Shown here in pieces: positions 18,220 to 27,665 of a stretch of 64,000 nucleotides of DNA. The notes under the pieces are model-generated. The model saw nothing but the letters and a program-made list of their open reading frames with translations, was not told where the DNA came from and did no database searches. Each line of letters opens with the position of its first letter. The first letter of the stretch is position 1. Location of the stretch: assembly GCA_015059305.1 (NCBI GenBank), contig SVAQ01000005.1, positions 1 through 64,000 of the forward strand, given 5' to 3'. The DNA comes from Bacillota bacterium. GTDB lineage: Bacteria > Bacillota_I > Bacilli_A > RF39 > UBA660. Both the position numbers and the translations under genes were made by a program.

Positions 18220-18926
18220 GAAGATATTTAAAAGGAGAATTATATAAATTTTTTAACAGTCATTTTTGCTATTTTTCTTTATTTGTAATTGTTATATATA
18301 GTGTATTTGCAAATTATCTTTATTGGATTGAATCTTCGCCTGTTTCTTTATTATTTGAAAATTTTATTCAAGAATATTTACTTTTATTTTTAACGCTTTC
18401 TTTGTTTCTATCTTCATGTATAATTGCTGATGAATTCCAATTTAAAACGATTCATCCATTTATAAATTTACAATATCTTAAAGCAAAAATTATTTTGATC
18501 ATATTTTATATAATAATTATATTTATTTGTTCTTTAGTAATTTGTTATGATATATCATTTTTATTTAATGGATCATTTATTTTAAATTTAGCTGTAACCA
18601 AAAATATATTGATGTCTTTTCTAAAAATAATGCCTATGTTAATACTTTTAAATCTTTTTTGTCTGCTACTTTCTGTTATTAGCAAAAAAGCAAACGTATC
18701 TTTAATTATTACATATGTACTATACTTATTTTCTTCGTATTTAAATGATTTAATTATTCGCAGAAATTGGAAAATAGGATATTTGTTTGTTACTCTAAAT
18801 TGGAATTTTAACAACCTAGATTTAATTAGCGATAGTGTAGGTAAATTAAGTTCATTGCTAATTTGTGTAATAAATGGTATAACAATCTACTTTTTAGTAA
18901 AATACTTTTTTTTGCATCGTCGATAA
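18216..18926 (+). CDS. ABC-2 type transporter permease
   Basis: This 236-residue membrane protein has about six hydrophobic segments and is translationally coupled to the ATPase gene upstream. The N-terminal MRRYLKGELYKFF, followed by a membrane segment and later by repeated Ile/Leu-rich helices, is typical of small ABC-2 permeases. Such two-gene exporters move lipids, peptides or antibiotics, but nothing here indicates which. No dedicated regulator (for example GntR type) is adjacent. Confidence 0.82.
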   Translation: MRRYLKGELYKFFNSHFCYFSLFVIVIYSVFANYLYWIESSPVSLLFENFIQEYLLLFLTLSLFLSSCIIADEFQFKTIHPFINLQYLKAKIILIIFYIIIIFICSLVICYDISFLFNGSFILNLAVTKNILMSFLKIMPMLILLNLFCLLLSVISKKANVSLIITYVLYLFSSYLNDLIIRRNWKIGYLFVTLNWNFNNLDLISDSVGKLSSLLICVINGITIYFLVKYFFLHRR

Positions 18927-18976
18927 ATTGAGTTTTATACTTTAATTTGATATGATAATATTGTAAGGGTAGTAAA

Positions 18977-20170
18977 ATGAATAATATGGATCAATTTAAA
19001 CTTAAGAAAATAAAAATTACGAAAACGGAAAAAATTATTATCGTGATATTAACAATAATGGTTAGTTTTGTTTATTTTATAGTGCCTGTAAATTTGAAAG
19101 ACAAAGAAGTAGAGTATAAAACACATAATATCAAAAACGTCTTACAGAAATTTATTTTCGATGGTCAAGAACAAGTTAAAACTGTTTTTGAAAATACTTA
19201 TGCTAATGTAGTATATTTAAATAAAGGAATTGTTGAAAGTCATTTTATTAATTTAGAAACTGAAAAAGAAATAGAATTTAATGATTTTATTAAAGATGAT
19301 AAAGAAGATAATTTTTTTAATAAAATTAGAGAATTGCTATTACTAAAATATCCCCAAAAAATAGTTAATATTTTAGTAAACGAAGCTAAAAAAACTTATG
19401 TTTTTCATGAATATTATTTATCTATAGAATATGATATTGCTAATCTTTTAGATACTAGTAGACTTTTTAATTTAAAAGTTTATTATAATGAAATTGTGGA
19501 TTATTTAGAATTTAAACCAATAGTGAGTGAGGAAAGTGAAGTTGAAACAGGCTTTTCATATGACCCTTCAAAAGTGAGTGTAGCATTTTCGTTTGATGAT
19601 GGACCTAACGGTAATAAGACCCAAAGATTAATCGATGCTCTTGAAGATTATAAAATGAGCGCAACATTTTTTTTCGTCGCAAATAAAATGGATAACGATA
19701 AAATAACTGTTAAAAAGGTTTATGATTCTCATAGTGAAATAGGGTATCATAGTTATCGCCATGAGTATTTTACAAAGCAAAGTACCGAGGAAATAAAAGC
19801 TGAATTTGCTAAGTCTGATAGTATTTTAAATCAAATTACAGGAGGACACTTTAAATTAAGTAGACCTCCTTATGGTGCTTATAATAAAAATGTTTTAAAT
19901 GCGATTGATAATGCGTTTATTAGATGGAATTTAGATACTAATGATTGGCAATTTAAGGATCCAGAATATATAAGAAAATATGTTTTAGATAATTTGAGTG
20001 ACAATTCAATAATTCTATTTCACGATTCATATAATACTTCAGTAGAAGCTGCAATAACTTTAATGGAAACATTATATTTAATGGATGTACAAGTATTAAG
20101 TGTATCAGAATTAGCAAAATTAAGAAATATTGAATTAAGTAATCATGAAGTATATTATGATTTTAAATAA
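18977..20170 (+). CDS. Membrane-anchored polysaccharide deacetylase
   Basis: This 397-residue protein has an N-terminal membrane anchor (about 17-35), a roughly 160-residue extracytoplasmic region, and a NodB-homology carbohydrate esterase 4 domain (about 190-385). The CE4 motifs are complete: FSFDDGP, the metal motif HSYRH, RPPYGAYN, WNLDTNDW and ILFHD. The enzyme probably deacetylates N-acetyl sugars of peptidoglycan or another wall polymer. Related deacetylases include PgdA (lysozyme resistance) and PdaA (spore cortex muramic lactam); the sequence does not tell which. A TATGATAAT-like -10 lies shortly upstream, so it appears to have its own promoter. Confidence 0.92.
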   Translation: MNNMDQFKLKKIKITKTEKIIIVILTIMVSFVYFIVPVNLKDKEVEYKTHNIKNVLQKFIFDGQEQVKTVFENTYANVVYLNKGIVESHFINLETEKEIEFNDFIKDDKEDNFFNKIRELLLLKYPQKIVNILVNEAKKTYVFHEYYLSIEYDIANLLDTSRLFNLKVYYNEIVDYLEFKPIVSEESEVETGFSYDPSKVSVAFSFDDGPNGNKTQRLIDALEDYKMSATFFFVANKMDNDKITVKKVYDSHSEIGYHSYRHEYFTKQSTEEIKAEFAKSDSILNQITGGHFKLSRPPYGAYNKNVLNAIDNAFIRWNLDTNDWQFKDPEYIRKYVLDNLSDNSIILFHDSYNTSVEAAITLMETLYLMDVQVLSVSELAKLRNIELSNHEVYYDFK

Positions 20171-20175
20171 TAAAA

Positions 20176-20214
20176 AAATATGTAATAAAACATTATTTAG
20201 TTTTTACTACATAT
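20176..20214. terminator. Bidirectional terminator between convergent genes
   Basis: AATATGTAATAAAAC pairs imperfectly with GTTTTTACTACATATT in the gap between the deacetylase gene and the convergent membrane-protein gene. The right arm reaches into the 3-prime end of the latter. Confidence 0.5.
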
Positions 20215-20486
20215 TCATTAATTTTTTTAATAAAAATTTTTCGATGTGCTATTAATAAAATAATACCTATAATTAATATAACAAAACCATATATTTTTTC
20301 GATTATAGATAAATCATTAATAAAGGCGTCTACAATAAGATATATTGAACCAACGATGCATAGAATTGCGCAAATAAGCGCTGATAACAATTTCTTTTTA
20401 ACGTATCTACCAGTTTCACTTTTATAATATTTTTCTTTAACTTTTTTTCTTTCCTTCGTGTTTAATCTAAGGTATTTAACTTTCAT
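20193..20486 (-). CDS. Small membrane protein of unknown function
   Basis: This 97-residue protein has a strongly basic N-terminal third (MKVKYLRLNTKERKKVKEKY) followed by two hydrophobic helices (about 33-54 and 62-82) and a basic tail. AGGTGAAG precedes the ATG at good distance on the minus strand. It resembles no family I can name. It is convergent with the deacetylase gene and divergent from lemA. Confidence 0.65.
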   Translation of the reverse strand: MKVKYLRLNTKERKKVKEKYYKSETGRYVKKKLLSALICAILCIVGSIYLIVDAFINDLSIIEKIYGFVILIIGIILLIAHRKIFIKKINEYVVKTK

Positions 20487-20596
20487 AACTTCACCTAGAG
20501 ATATTTTATCATATAGTAATAGTAAAGAAAATAAAAATAATTTGTATGTTATATTTTAGTGTGATATACTTTTTATAGTAAAGGAGGATAAATACA

Positions 20597-21139
20597 TTGA
20601 TTATTGTTCTTATTATTGTTGCTGTTTTAGTTATTTACGTAGTAGCTACTAGAAATAGTTTAGTAGTATTAAGAAACAGAGCTAAAGATCAATTAAGTCA
20701 AATAGATATTCAATTAAAAAGAAGATTTGATTTAATTCCTAATTTAGTGGAAACGGTAAAAGGTTATACTAAACATGAAAGTGAAACACTAGAAAAAGTA
20801 ATTAATGCTAGAAACACATATCTTTCTGCAGGTACGCCGGAAGATCAACTTAAAGCAGATGGTGAATTAACACAAGCAATTAATAAATTATTTGCGCTAA
20901 CTGAAAGCTATCCAGACTTAAAAGCAAATCAAAATTTCTTAAATTTACAAAGTGAATTATCTGCGACTGAAGAAAAAATTACTTATGCTAGACAATTTTA
21001 TAATGATTCAGTTTTAAATTTAAATAATAAAATTGAATTATTCCCATCAAATATTGTAGCTAGTATGTTTCATTTTACTAAAGAGAAATTTTTCGAAGCT
21101 TCTGAAGCCGAAAAACAAAACGTTAATGTTAAATTTTAA
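20597..21139 (+). CDS. lemA: LemA family protein
   Basis: This 180-residue protein has a single N-terminal membrane helix and a long helical bundle. The LemA pattern is clear: RNRAKDQLSQIDIQLKRR, then the signature segment FDLIPNLVETVKGY and the later ARQFYNDSVLNLNN. TTG 20597 is the start because a full AAGGAGGA lies eight bases upstream. The gene precedes a DUF2207 membrane protein gene, the usual partner of LemA in Bacillota. The function of the pair is unknown. A small terminator sits at its stop codon, so expression of the partner may be reduced. Confidence 0.93.
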   Translation: MIIVLIIVAVLVIYVVATRNSLVVLRNRAKDQLSQIDIQLKRRFDLIPNLVETVKGYTKHESETLEKVINARNTYLSAGTPEDQLKADGELTQAINKLFALTESYPDLKANQNFLNLQSELSATEEKITYARQFYNDSVLNLNNKIELFPSNIVASMFHFTKEKFFEASEAEKQNVNVKF

Positions 21140-21160
21140 GGCAAAGCAATTTGCCTTTTT
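21139..21160 (+). terminator. Intercistronic terminator/attenuator between lemA and the DUF2207 gene
   Basis: AGGCAAA/TTTGCCT with a four-base loop starts at the last base of the lemA stop codon and ends in six Ts. It lies only 18 bases ahead of the next start codon, so it probably lowers downstream expression. Confidence 0.75.
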
Positions 21161-21177
21161 TATTTTATGAGGATATT

Positions 21178-23037
21178 ATGAAAAAAATAATTATATATTT
21201 AGTCTTGTTATGTTTTCCAATTTTGGTAAATGCAAGTAGTTTTGATGAAGAAATTACAATATTGGAAAACGGTGATTTATATGTTAAACAAAGTATTGCC
21301 ATTGATGGAAAATACAATGGATTTAATTTAATTTTAAAATATAAATATTTTGATGAAAATGCAATTTATAGTGCTGATTCTTTAGAAATTATTAAAGTTT
21401 GCGAATCAGATAAAAACGATCCTTTGAACAGCGTTGGTTCTTGTTTTTATAAAGATTATTACGCCAATAAAGGAGATAGTTTAGTATATACGCATTCATC
21501 ATTAAATGGTATAGATAATTTTATGTTATATAATCCTAGTAGTAGAAAAACCGCATTTTATATTGAATATATCCTAAAAAATGTGATGGTTAGCCACGAA
21601 GATATTAGTGAATTGCGACTTAATATTGTTTCATCAGAGTTTGCGGAAGATATAGATCATATGAATATAAAAGTTATTTTGCCACAGGCATCAAATGATT
21701 TGCGAGCTTGGGCCCATGGGCCATTATGGGGAAATATTGTTCTTGATGAAAACAAGAAATTTGCAACTTTTACAATTGATGAATACGAAGCTAATACAGC
21801 AATTGATATTCGAATGACCTTAGATAAAGATTTAATTCAAACTGCTAAGAATACTTCAAATATCATGTTACCGTCGATTATCGAGGAAGAAACTATAAAA
21901 GCTGATGAAGCTAATCGATATCGCGAGCAATTAAAAGCAGAAGCTGAAAAAGAAGCTAAAAAACAAAAAGCAATGAATACAATATTTTATTGTATAGCTG
22001 GAGTTTGGGTATTGGTAGAGTTTAAAACAATATTTAGTGTATATCGAAAATATGATAAAGAATATAATAGTTCTTTCAATAGTGAATATTTTAGAGAATT
22101 TCCATCAGAACATTCACCTGAAATTATCGAATATTTAATGAAAAAAAATATTACTTCAGTAGGGCTTTCATCTAGCCTTTTAAATATTATTTATAAAAAA
22201 GGGCTAAAAGTTCGCTCATCTAATGAAGAAAAGGGACTAATTATTAAAAAGAATGTTACAGAGTACATTCTTACAATAAATGATGAAAATTTAAAATGTG
22301 AATTAACAAATAATGAAAAAGAACTGCGCAGTTGGCTTTTAAAAGATATAGGTAATGGAAATGAATTTAAACTATCTGATTTAAAAACAGTATCTAGATC
22401 AGAACGCAGTGCTCGCAAATTTTTGAAAAAATACAATCAGTGGATTGAAAAAGCCACCGAAGAAGCTAAAAAAGAAAACTTTTTCGAAGATAATTTTAAA
22501 AAGAAAATACTATCTATTATTTTTTCTTTAATGCCAATTTTATTAATTCCTTTTTTTGCAACATATAATTCTATAGTGTTTTTTTTAGTAATAATTGGTA
22601 TTATTCTAGCGCTTTACATAGGATTTTGTACAAAGAAAACAAAGAGAGGAATTGAGTTATATAGTAAGTGGTCCGGATTAAAGAATTTTATAAAAGATTT
22701 TGGTAATTTTAACGAAAGAGATTTACCCGAAATAGTTTTGTGGGAAAAATATCTAGTATATGCTAATGTTTTTGGCCTTGCAGATAAGCTTCAAAAACAA
22801 ATGGAGTTAAAAGTTCCAAATATAGATAATTATAGTGATGGATTATCGTTTACAGATTATATGGTGATAACTAATGCTATAAACAATAATGTTGTAACAA
22901 ATGTTAATGCCGCAATAGCCTCATCTCGCGCTAAAATTGCTGAATCAAACGCTTCATCAGGTAGTGGTTTAGGCGGCGGATTTTCCGGTGGCGGGGGATT
23001 TTCTGGAGGCGGAGGATCAGGCGGTGGCCGTTTTTAA
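21178..23037 (+). CDS. DUF2207-type membrane protein with glycine-rich tail
   Basis: This 619-residue protein has a signal peptide (MKKIIIYLVLLCFPILVNA) and an extracytoplasmic beta-rich DUF2207 domain (about 22-230). A membrane segment (about 268-288), a cytoplasmic part, two further membrane segments (about 440-485) and another soluble region follow. It ends in a Gly/Ser-rich tail with FSGGGG repeats. This architecture is the standard partner of LemA. ATG 21178 is preferred because GAGGATAT directly precedes it; upstream in-frame starts would bury the signal peptide. The molecular function is not established. Confidence 0.85.
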   Translation: MKKIIIYLVLLCFPILVNASSFDEEITILENGDLYVKQSIAIDGKYNGFNLILKYKYFDENAIYSADSLEIIKVCESDKNDPLNSVGSCFYKDYYANKGDSLVYTHSSLNGIDNFMLYNPSSRKTAFYIEYILKNVMVSHEDISELRLNIVSSEFAEDIDHMNIKVILPQASNDLRAWAHGPLWGNIVLDENKKFATFTIDEYEANTAIDIRMTLDKDLIQTAKNTSNIMLPSIIEEETIKADEANRYREQLKAEAEKEAKKQKAMNTIFYCIAGVWVLVEFKTIFSVYRKYDKEYNSSFNSEYFREFPSEHSPEIIEYLMKKNITSVGLSSSLLNIIYKKGLKVRSSNEEKGLIIKKNVTEYILTINDENLKCELTNNEKELRSWLLKDIGNGNEFKLSDLKTVSRSERSARKFLKKYNQWIEKATEEAKKENFFEDNFKKKILSIIFSLMPILLIPFFATYNSIVFFLVIIGIILALYIGFCTKKTKRGIELYSKWSGLKNFIKDFGNFNERDLPEIVLWEKYLVYANVFGLADKLQKQMELKVPNIDNYSDGLSFTDYMVITNAINNNVVTNVNAAIASSRAKIAESNASSGSGLGGGFSGGGGFSGGGGSGGGRF

Positions 23038-23062
23038 AAATAGACTTTTAAAGTCTATTTTT
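23036..23062 (+). terminator. Rho-independent terminator
   Basis: AAAAATAGAC/GTCTATTTTT with a 7-base loop begins right after the DUF2207 gene stop codon. The flanking A and T runs could make it work in both directions. Confidence 0.8.
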
Positions 23063-23126
23063 AATTTGCAAAATATTCTTTATTTTTGAAAAAACATGTG
23101 TTATACTTATCTAGTAATGTTCTTAT

Positions 23127-23202
23127 GGGCTGTTAGCTCAGTTGGTAGAGCAACTGACTCTTAATCAGTGGGTCTAGGGTTCGAATCCCTAACAGCCCAC
23201 CA
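23127..23202 (+). tRNA. tRNA-Lys (CTT)
   Basis: A 76-base cloverleaf with acceptor stem GGGCTGT/ACAGCCC, D arm AGCTCAGTTGGTAGAGC, anticodon stem ACTGA/TCAGT and loop CTCTTAA giving anticodon CTT, T arm with GGTTCGAATCC, and an encoded CCA. It stands alone and is followed by a strong terminator. Confidence 0.97.
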
Positions 23203-23214
23203 TAGGAAATTGAT

Positions 23215-23243
23215 ACGAACCTTTATAAAGGTTCGTTTTTTTA
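23215..23243 (+). terminator. Terminator after tRNA-Lys
   Basis: A 22-base perfect palindrome whose arms ACGAACC and GGTTCGT flank TTTATAAA runs into a T run. Confidence 0.88.
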
Positions 23244-23276
23244 TTAAATTATGTTATGATACTAGTAGGTGATTAT

Positions 23277-23606
23277 ATGTCTTATAAAAAACTTGTTAGA
23301 GATAATATACCGGATATAATTAAAAATAATGGGGAAATTCCAATTACTAGAATATTATCTAATGGAGAGTATAAATTTGAACTTGAAAAGAAATTATTAG
23401 AAGAATGCAATGAGGTAATTAAATCAACCGGTGAAGATCGAATTGAAGAATTGGCAGATTTGTTAGAAGTTATGATGGCGCTATGCAAAATTGAATCAAA
23501 AACATTAGAAGATATTATAAATGTTTGTCAAACTAAACGCCAAAAACGTGGTGCATTTGATAAAATGATATATTTAGTAGACGTTCAAAAAAGTCGCGAA
23601 AATTAA
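23277..23606 (+). CDS. MazG-like nucleotide pyrophosphohydrolase
   Basis: This 109-residue all-alpha protein starts MSYKKLVRDNIPDII, the hallmark of the small phosphoribosyl-ATP pyrophosphohydrolase-like/MazG family. It has the metal-binding pattern LLEECNEVI and, later, EELADLLEVMMAL (E-E-x-x-D type). Such enzymes hydrolyse nucleoside triphosphates as house-cleaning; no histidine genes are near, so a role in His synthesis is unlikely. ATG 23277 follows AGGTGAT at a good distance. Upstream in-frame codons lie in the promoter region and are not used. Confidence 0.85.
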   Translation: MSYKKLVRDNIPDIIKNNGEIPITRILSNGEYKFELEKKLLEECNEVIKSTGEDRIEELADLLEVMMALCKIESKTLEDIINVCQTKRQKRGAFDKMIYLVDVQKSREN

Positions 23607-23650
23607 ATACAAAAATTTAATAACTTTACTTAGTCATAAGAAAAAATTAA

Positions 23651-23674
23651 GCGGACTAAAAAAGTTCGTTTTTT
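23651..23674 (+). terminator. Rho-independent terminator
   Basis: CGGACT/AGTTCG with an A-rich loop and a following T run separates the MazG-like gene from the protease gene. Confidence 0.55.
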
Positions 23675-23756
23675 AGTTGTAAAAATAGTATTCTTTATTT
23701 AATTTTTTTCTGAAATATGATAATATTATATATAGAATAGTAGGGAGTAAAGCTTA

Positions 23757-26700
23757 ATGAATCGACTATTGAATAATAAAAAATATCAAGCGATGATTTT
23801 AATTGTTATAGCGTTTTTAATAGGGGCTTTATTTTTTATTTTAAATAAATCTCGATCTTATTCAAGTAGTATAAATATAGATTATATATTAACAACTGAT
23901 GCATATAGTTATTTAACTCAAGAATCAAAAGATTTTATAAAAAAATTTTTTGAAGAAACAGGAGAAATTTTACTAACAGAAAAAAATAAAAAAGAAAATA
24001 TTCCTTACTTAAATCCGCAGTATATTGAATATTTATATTATATAAATGAAATGGAAAAAGGGAATATTTCACCCGAAGAAATTCGCGATATGTACGAAGT
24101 TATTCCAGATGAAACAATTATTGATTATGTTGCACCAATGAGTAAGGCCTTATATAGAAGAATGGCTTTACCTTCAACCTTTGATTTGCGAAATGTAAAT
24201 GGTAAAAACTACGTTACTCCGATTAAAGATCAAGATAGCACGGGATTGTGCTGGATGTTTGCTACGAATGCGCAAGCAGAAAGTTATCTTTTAATAAAAA
24301 ATAACCGTTCTTATCATTTGGGTGCCCAAATTTTTTCGGAGATGCAAATTGATTACGCTACTGCTAATAACGGAATAATAGATAGCGAACCCAAATATCC
24401 TAATTCTCGTAATTTAGGTGATGGTGGAATGTTTAATTATGCAATGCCTGTACTAATGGATGGTTTAGGTTTGGTTGATGTTTCATGGCGAAATTTTGAA
24501 GAGTATGATTATAAACCTTTAGAAAAAAATAAAGTATATAATTACTCAAATTCAGTATATGAAGTTACTTCGACAGTAGATTATCCGCGTTTAGAATTAA
24601 GTTTGTTAGATTTAAATAAAAGTGAGGATGTGCAAACTAGAGAATCTTATTTAAATACAATTAAAACATTAATAATGGAAAACGGTGGGGCATATGTTTC
24701 AACCGGTGACCCTTCTGGTCATTGTTCCATCTCGGTAAATGGCTATAAAATGATATATGATGATACAATCTGTAATTCTGCAGGACATGCGATGCAAATT
24801 ATTGGTTGGGACGATGATTTTGAGTATAGTTTTTGTAGCCAACAAAAAAATGCGAATAATTGGATTTACAACTCTACAAATATTAGTAATTGCCCAAAAG
24901 ACAAAATAATTAGTGGAAAAGGAGCATGGCTTTTAAAAAATTCTTGGGGCGAATCTTCAAACCCTTACGTTTATTTGGCATACGACTCAATGGCTACATC
25001 AATTAATTTAATTACAGGTATGGAGACTAAAGACTGGGATAATAATTATTCAATTTCTACTAATTATTCTGGATTAGCTACTTATAACCAAAAATTTGAT
25101 GTAACGGAAAAGCTTAATAAAATAAAATTTCGTGCTACATCACAACATCATACTTTTGATATATATATTGGAACTACTACTACGAATATGAAACGATATG
25201 ATACTGTAACAGTAGATTTGCCTGGTATTTATACTGTAGATTTATCACAAGAAAATATTCTTATTGATGGTAAGCTTTCGATTCAAGTTAAACCTGTAGG
25301 TGGTAGTAGGCCGACATCTATTAGTTTATATACTAACAATGTAGAAAGTAGTGCCCAAATAATTACCGAAGATGCTGAATATGAAAATAGATTAACGGAT
25401 ATTAATAAATATATTTTAAGAATTTCTTCATCGACGATAAATATTCCAGAAAATGATTTAATTGATTATAAAATTTTAGATTCAAAAGGAAAAGAAATCA
25501 CAGTTGAATATTCATATTCAGAAAACAAGGTATTTGCAAACGAAGTTTTTTCCGTGTTAACAATAGATAGTAGTTTAGTTCGTGGTACATATACGCTTCA
25601 AACAATCTACAATGGAAAAGTAATGGATGAATCAAAAATAAAAGTAAATAATGATATTGTTGTTACATATGGTACAGGGACCGATAATGATCCATACATA
25701 ATTAATACTCCTGCACAATTAAATTTAATTCGTTTAGATCGCTTTGCATATTATAGATTAGGTCAAGATATTGATTTAACTTATGATACACAAAACAAAA
25801 ATGGATTATTTTATAATGAAGGAAAAGGTTGGGACCCAATTAAATATTCAACATATTTTTCATACGGAATTAGCCCCTCGTTTTCACAAGGATTTTCTGG
25901 GGGATTTGACGGCAATAACCATAAAATAATTGGGCTATATATAAACCGTCCAGAAGAGGATGCGGTAGGGTTATTTGCAAATACTTATAACGAAAATTTT
26001 TCTGATTTATATATTAAAGATGTAATGATAGTTGAGCCAAACATTACTGGAGGAAATTGGACTGGAAGTGTCTTGGGCTATGCTACAGGAACAACTTATG
26101 AAAGACAAATTAATATTAGTAATATCCAAGTTATTGGTGGATCTATTACTGGTAAAAAGTATGTAGGCGGAATTATTGGCCAAGTGAATTCTGGTAGCTA
26201 CTTAAAAATTTATGGAACATCAATTGATAGACATCGGTTTATGGATTTATACAATTCAGCGACCATATCCGCTAATGATTATGCTGGAGGAATTTTTGGG
26301 ATGGTTACTAATATAAATAGTTATGGGGCAACTAGATCACCAATTATAATAGAAAACATCCTTAATAAAGGATTAGTTAAGTCAAATGGGTATGCTGGTG
26401 GATTGATAGGTTATATAATTACTAGAGTAGATAATAATATAACCATTAATAATTCCATTAACACTGGTAAGATTCAAGGAGAAAAATACTCTGGAGCAAT
26501 TACTGGGGACTTTGATGATAACTCTGAAGGTAATTTATATTTAAATAATATATATTATACCAATAATGATACTATGAATTACATTAATGATAAAGTTATT
26601 CTAACTAATGTTGGAAAAAAATCCATTAATGATAAAGTTATTCTAACTAATGTTGGAAAAAAATCCATTAATGATATAAAAAATAAAGTTTCATATAACG

Positions 26701-27656
26701 ATTGGAATGATTTTAATGATCACTGGAAAATAGAAACTATTGAGGGTATTACAAGAATGCCCGTCCTTAAAAACATCAATTTTGAATATACTAAGAAAAA
26801 TAATTTATCTTCTAAAGTAGGAAAAACAATAAGTTTAAATGATCTGATTTCTCCAAAAATAGAAGCTGCCAATAATCTTGAATATACAATAAATGATAAA
26901 AATCTTATTACAAGCAGTGGTGATGGAGTTATAAAACTTATAAAAAATGGTGAAACAACAATTCATATTGTAAGTTATTATGATGGTTATGAAGGTGACA
27001 TTGAAGTAATAATTGGATCTAAAAGCACTATAGTTTTCAATTCAAATGGTGGAAGTGAGGTAAATTCAATTACAAGTTATATAGGTCAAGACATTAATCT
27101 TCCGGCATCCCCAGTAAAAGAAGGCCATAAATTTGATGGTTGGTATATTGATAATGAAACCTTTAAAAATAAATTTGAATTTACAGTGATGCCGGAAGAT
27201 GATATTATTTTATATGCTAAATGGATTGATTTACGGGTATCAGTAAGTAATTATACTATTCGAAATGATATATTATATAACATCAAAAATAATACAAAAA
27301 TTGCAGAATATTTGTCGAATTTTAAATACGCAAGCATTTTAAATATAAAATTTTATAACCAAAATAACGTGTTAATTACTAATTTAGACGCAATTGTGGG
27401 AACTGGTAGTAGAGTAGAGTTTTATGACGGAAATACTTTATTAGAATCATATACTAATATTGTTAGAGGAGATATTACTGGTGATGGCTTAGTAAATTTA
27501 TCAGATTTATCTAAAATTTTTAATTATTACCGTGGAAATATTACAATGACGGATAACTATTTACTTGCTGCGGATGTCACAAATGATGGTAATGTTAATT
27601 TAGGAGATTTATCGAAATTTTTTAATTATTACCGTGGTAACATAAAGGATATATAG
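23757..27656 (+). CDS. Secreted papain-family (C1) protease with GLUG-type repeats, Listeria-Bacteroides repeat and C-terminal dockerin
   Basis: This 1299-residue surface protein starts with a membrane/signal segment (about 11-29). The C1 peptidase domain (about 135-420) has Gln and Cys in KDQDSTGLCWMFA, His in AGHAMQIIGW and Asn in WLLKNSWGE, a complete catalytic set. After beta-rich domains come repeats with GGFDGNNHKIIGLY, YVGGIIGQV, YAGGIFGMV and YAGGLIGYI (GLUG-like). A Listeria-Bacteroides/Flg_new module follows (NGGSEVNSITSYIGQ through GHKFDGWYID). Two F-hand calcium loops, DITGDGLVNLSDLSKIF and DVTNDGNVNLGDLSKFF, form a type I dockerin. The next gene encodes a cohesin-like membrane anchor, which suggests the protease is docked on the cell surface. 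AGGGAG precedes the ATG. Confidence 0.85.
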   Translation: MNRLLNNKKYQAMILIVIAFLIGALFFILNKSRSYSSSINIDYILTTDAYSYLTQESKDFIKKFFEETGEILLTEKNKKENIPYLNPQYIEYLYYINEMEKGNISPEEIRDMYEVIPDETIIDYVAPMSKALYRRMALPSTFDLRNVNGKNYVTPIKDQDSTGLCWMFATNAQAESYLLIKNNRSYHLGAQIFSEMQIDYATANNGIIDSEPKYPNSRNLGDGGMFNYAMPVLMDGLGLVDVSWRNFEEYDYKPLEKNKVYNYSNSVYEVTSTVDYPRLELSLLDLNKSEDVQTRESYLNTIKTLIMENGGAYVSTGDPSGHCSISVNGYKMIYDDTICNSAGHAMQIIGWDDDFEYSFCSQQKNANNWIYNSTNISNCPKDKIISGKGAWLLKNSWGESSNPYVYLAYDSMATSINLITGMETKDWDNNYSISTNYSGLATYNQKFDVTEKLNKIKFRATSQHHTFDIYIGTTTTNMKRYDTVTVDLPGIYTVDLSQENILIDGKLSIQVKPVGGSRPTSISLYTNNVESSAQIITEDAEYENRLTDINKYILRISSSTINIPENDLIDYKILDSKGKEITVEYSYSENKVFANEVFSVLTIDSSLVRGTYTLQTIYNGKVMDESKIKVNNDIVVTYGTGTDNDPYIINTPAQLNLIRLDRFAYYRLGQDIDLTYDTQNKNGLFYNEGKGWDPIKYSTYFSYGISPSFSQGFSGGFDGNNHKIIGLYINRPEEDAVGLFANTYNENFSDLYIKDVMIVEPNITGGNWTGSVLGYATGTTYERQINISNIQVIGGSITGKKYVGGIIGQVNSGSYLKIYGTSIDRHRFMDLYNSATISANDYAGGIFGMVTNINSYGATRSPIIIENILNKGLVKSNGYAGGLIGYIITRVDNNITINNSINTGKIQGEKYSGAITGDFDDNSEGNLYLNNIYYTNNDTMNYINDKVILTNVGKKSINDKVILTNVGKKSINDIKNKVSYNDWNDFNDHWKIETIEGITRMPVLKNINFEYTKKNNLSSKVGKTISLNDLISPKIEAANNLEYTINDKNLITSSGDGVIKLIKNGETTIHIVSYYDGYEGDIEVIIGSKSTIVFNSNGGSEVNSITSYIGQDINLPASPVKEGHKFDGWYIDNETFKNKFEFTVMPEDDIILYAKWIDLRVSVSNYTIRNDILYNIKNNTKIAEYLSNFKYASILNIKFYNQNNVLITNLDAIVGTGSRVEFYDGNTLLESYTNIVRGDITGDGLVNLSDLSKIFNYYRGNITMTDNYLLAADVTNDGNVNLGDLSKFFNYYRGNIKDI
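26582..26665 (+). repeat. Perfect 42-bp tandem duplication inside the protease gene
   Basis: Two identical 42-base units (26582-26623 and 26624-26665) are followed by 11 bases of a third. They keep the frame and duplicate a 14-residue block (INDKVILTNVGKKS). The lack of any difference between copies suggests a recent slippage event. Confidence 0.95.
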
Positions 27657-27665
27657 GAGTTAATA

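Noticed and set aside
26582..26676. Short tandem repeats as a possible CRISPR array
   Set aside because: The two units abut with no spacers and translate in frame inside the protease gene; no cas genes are present.
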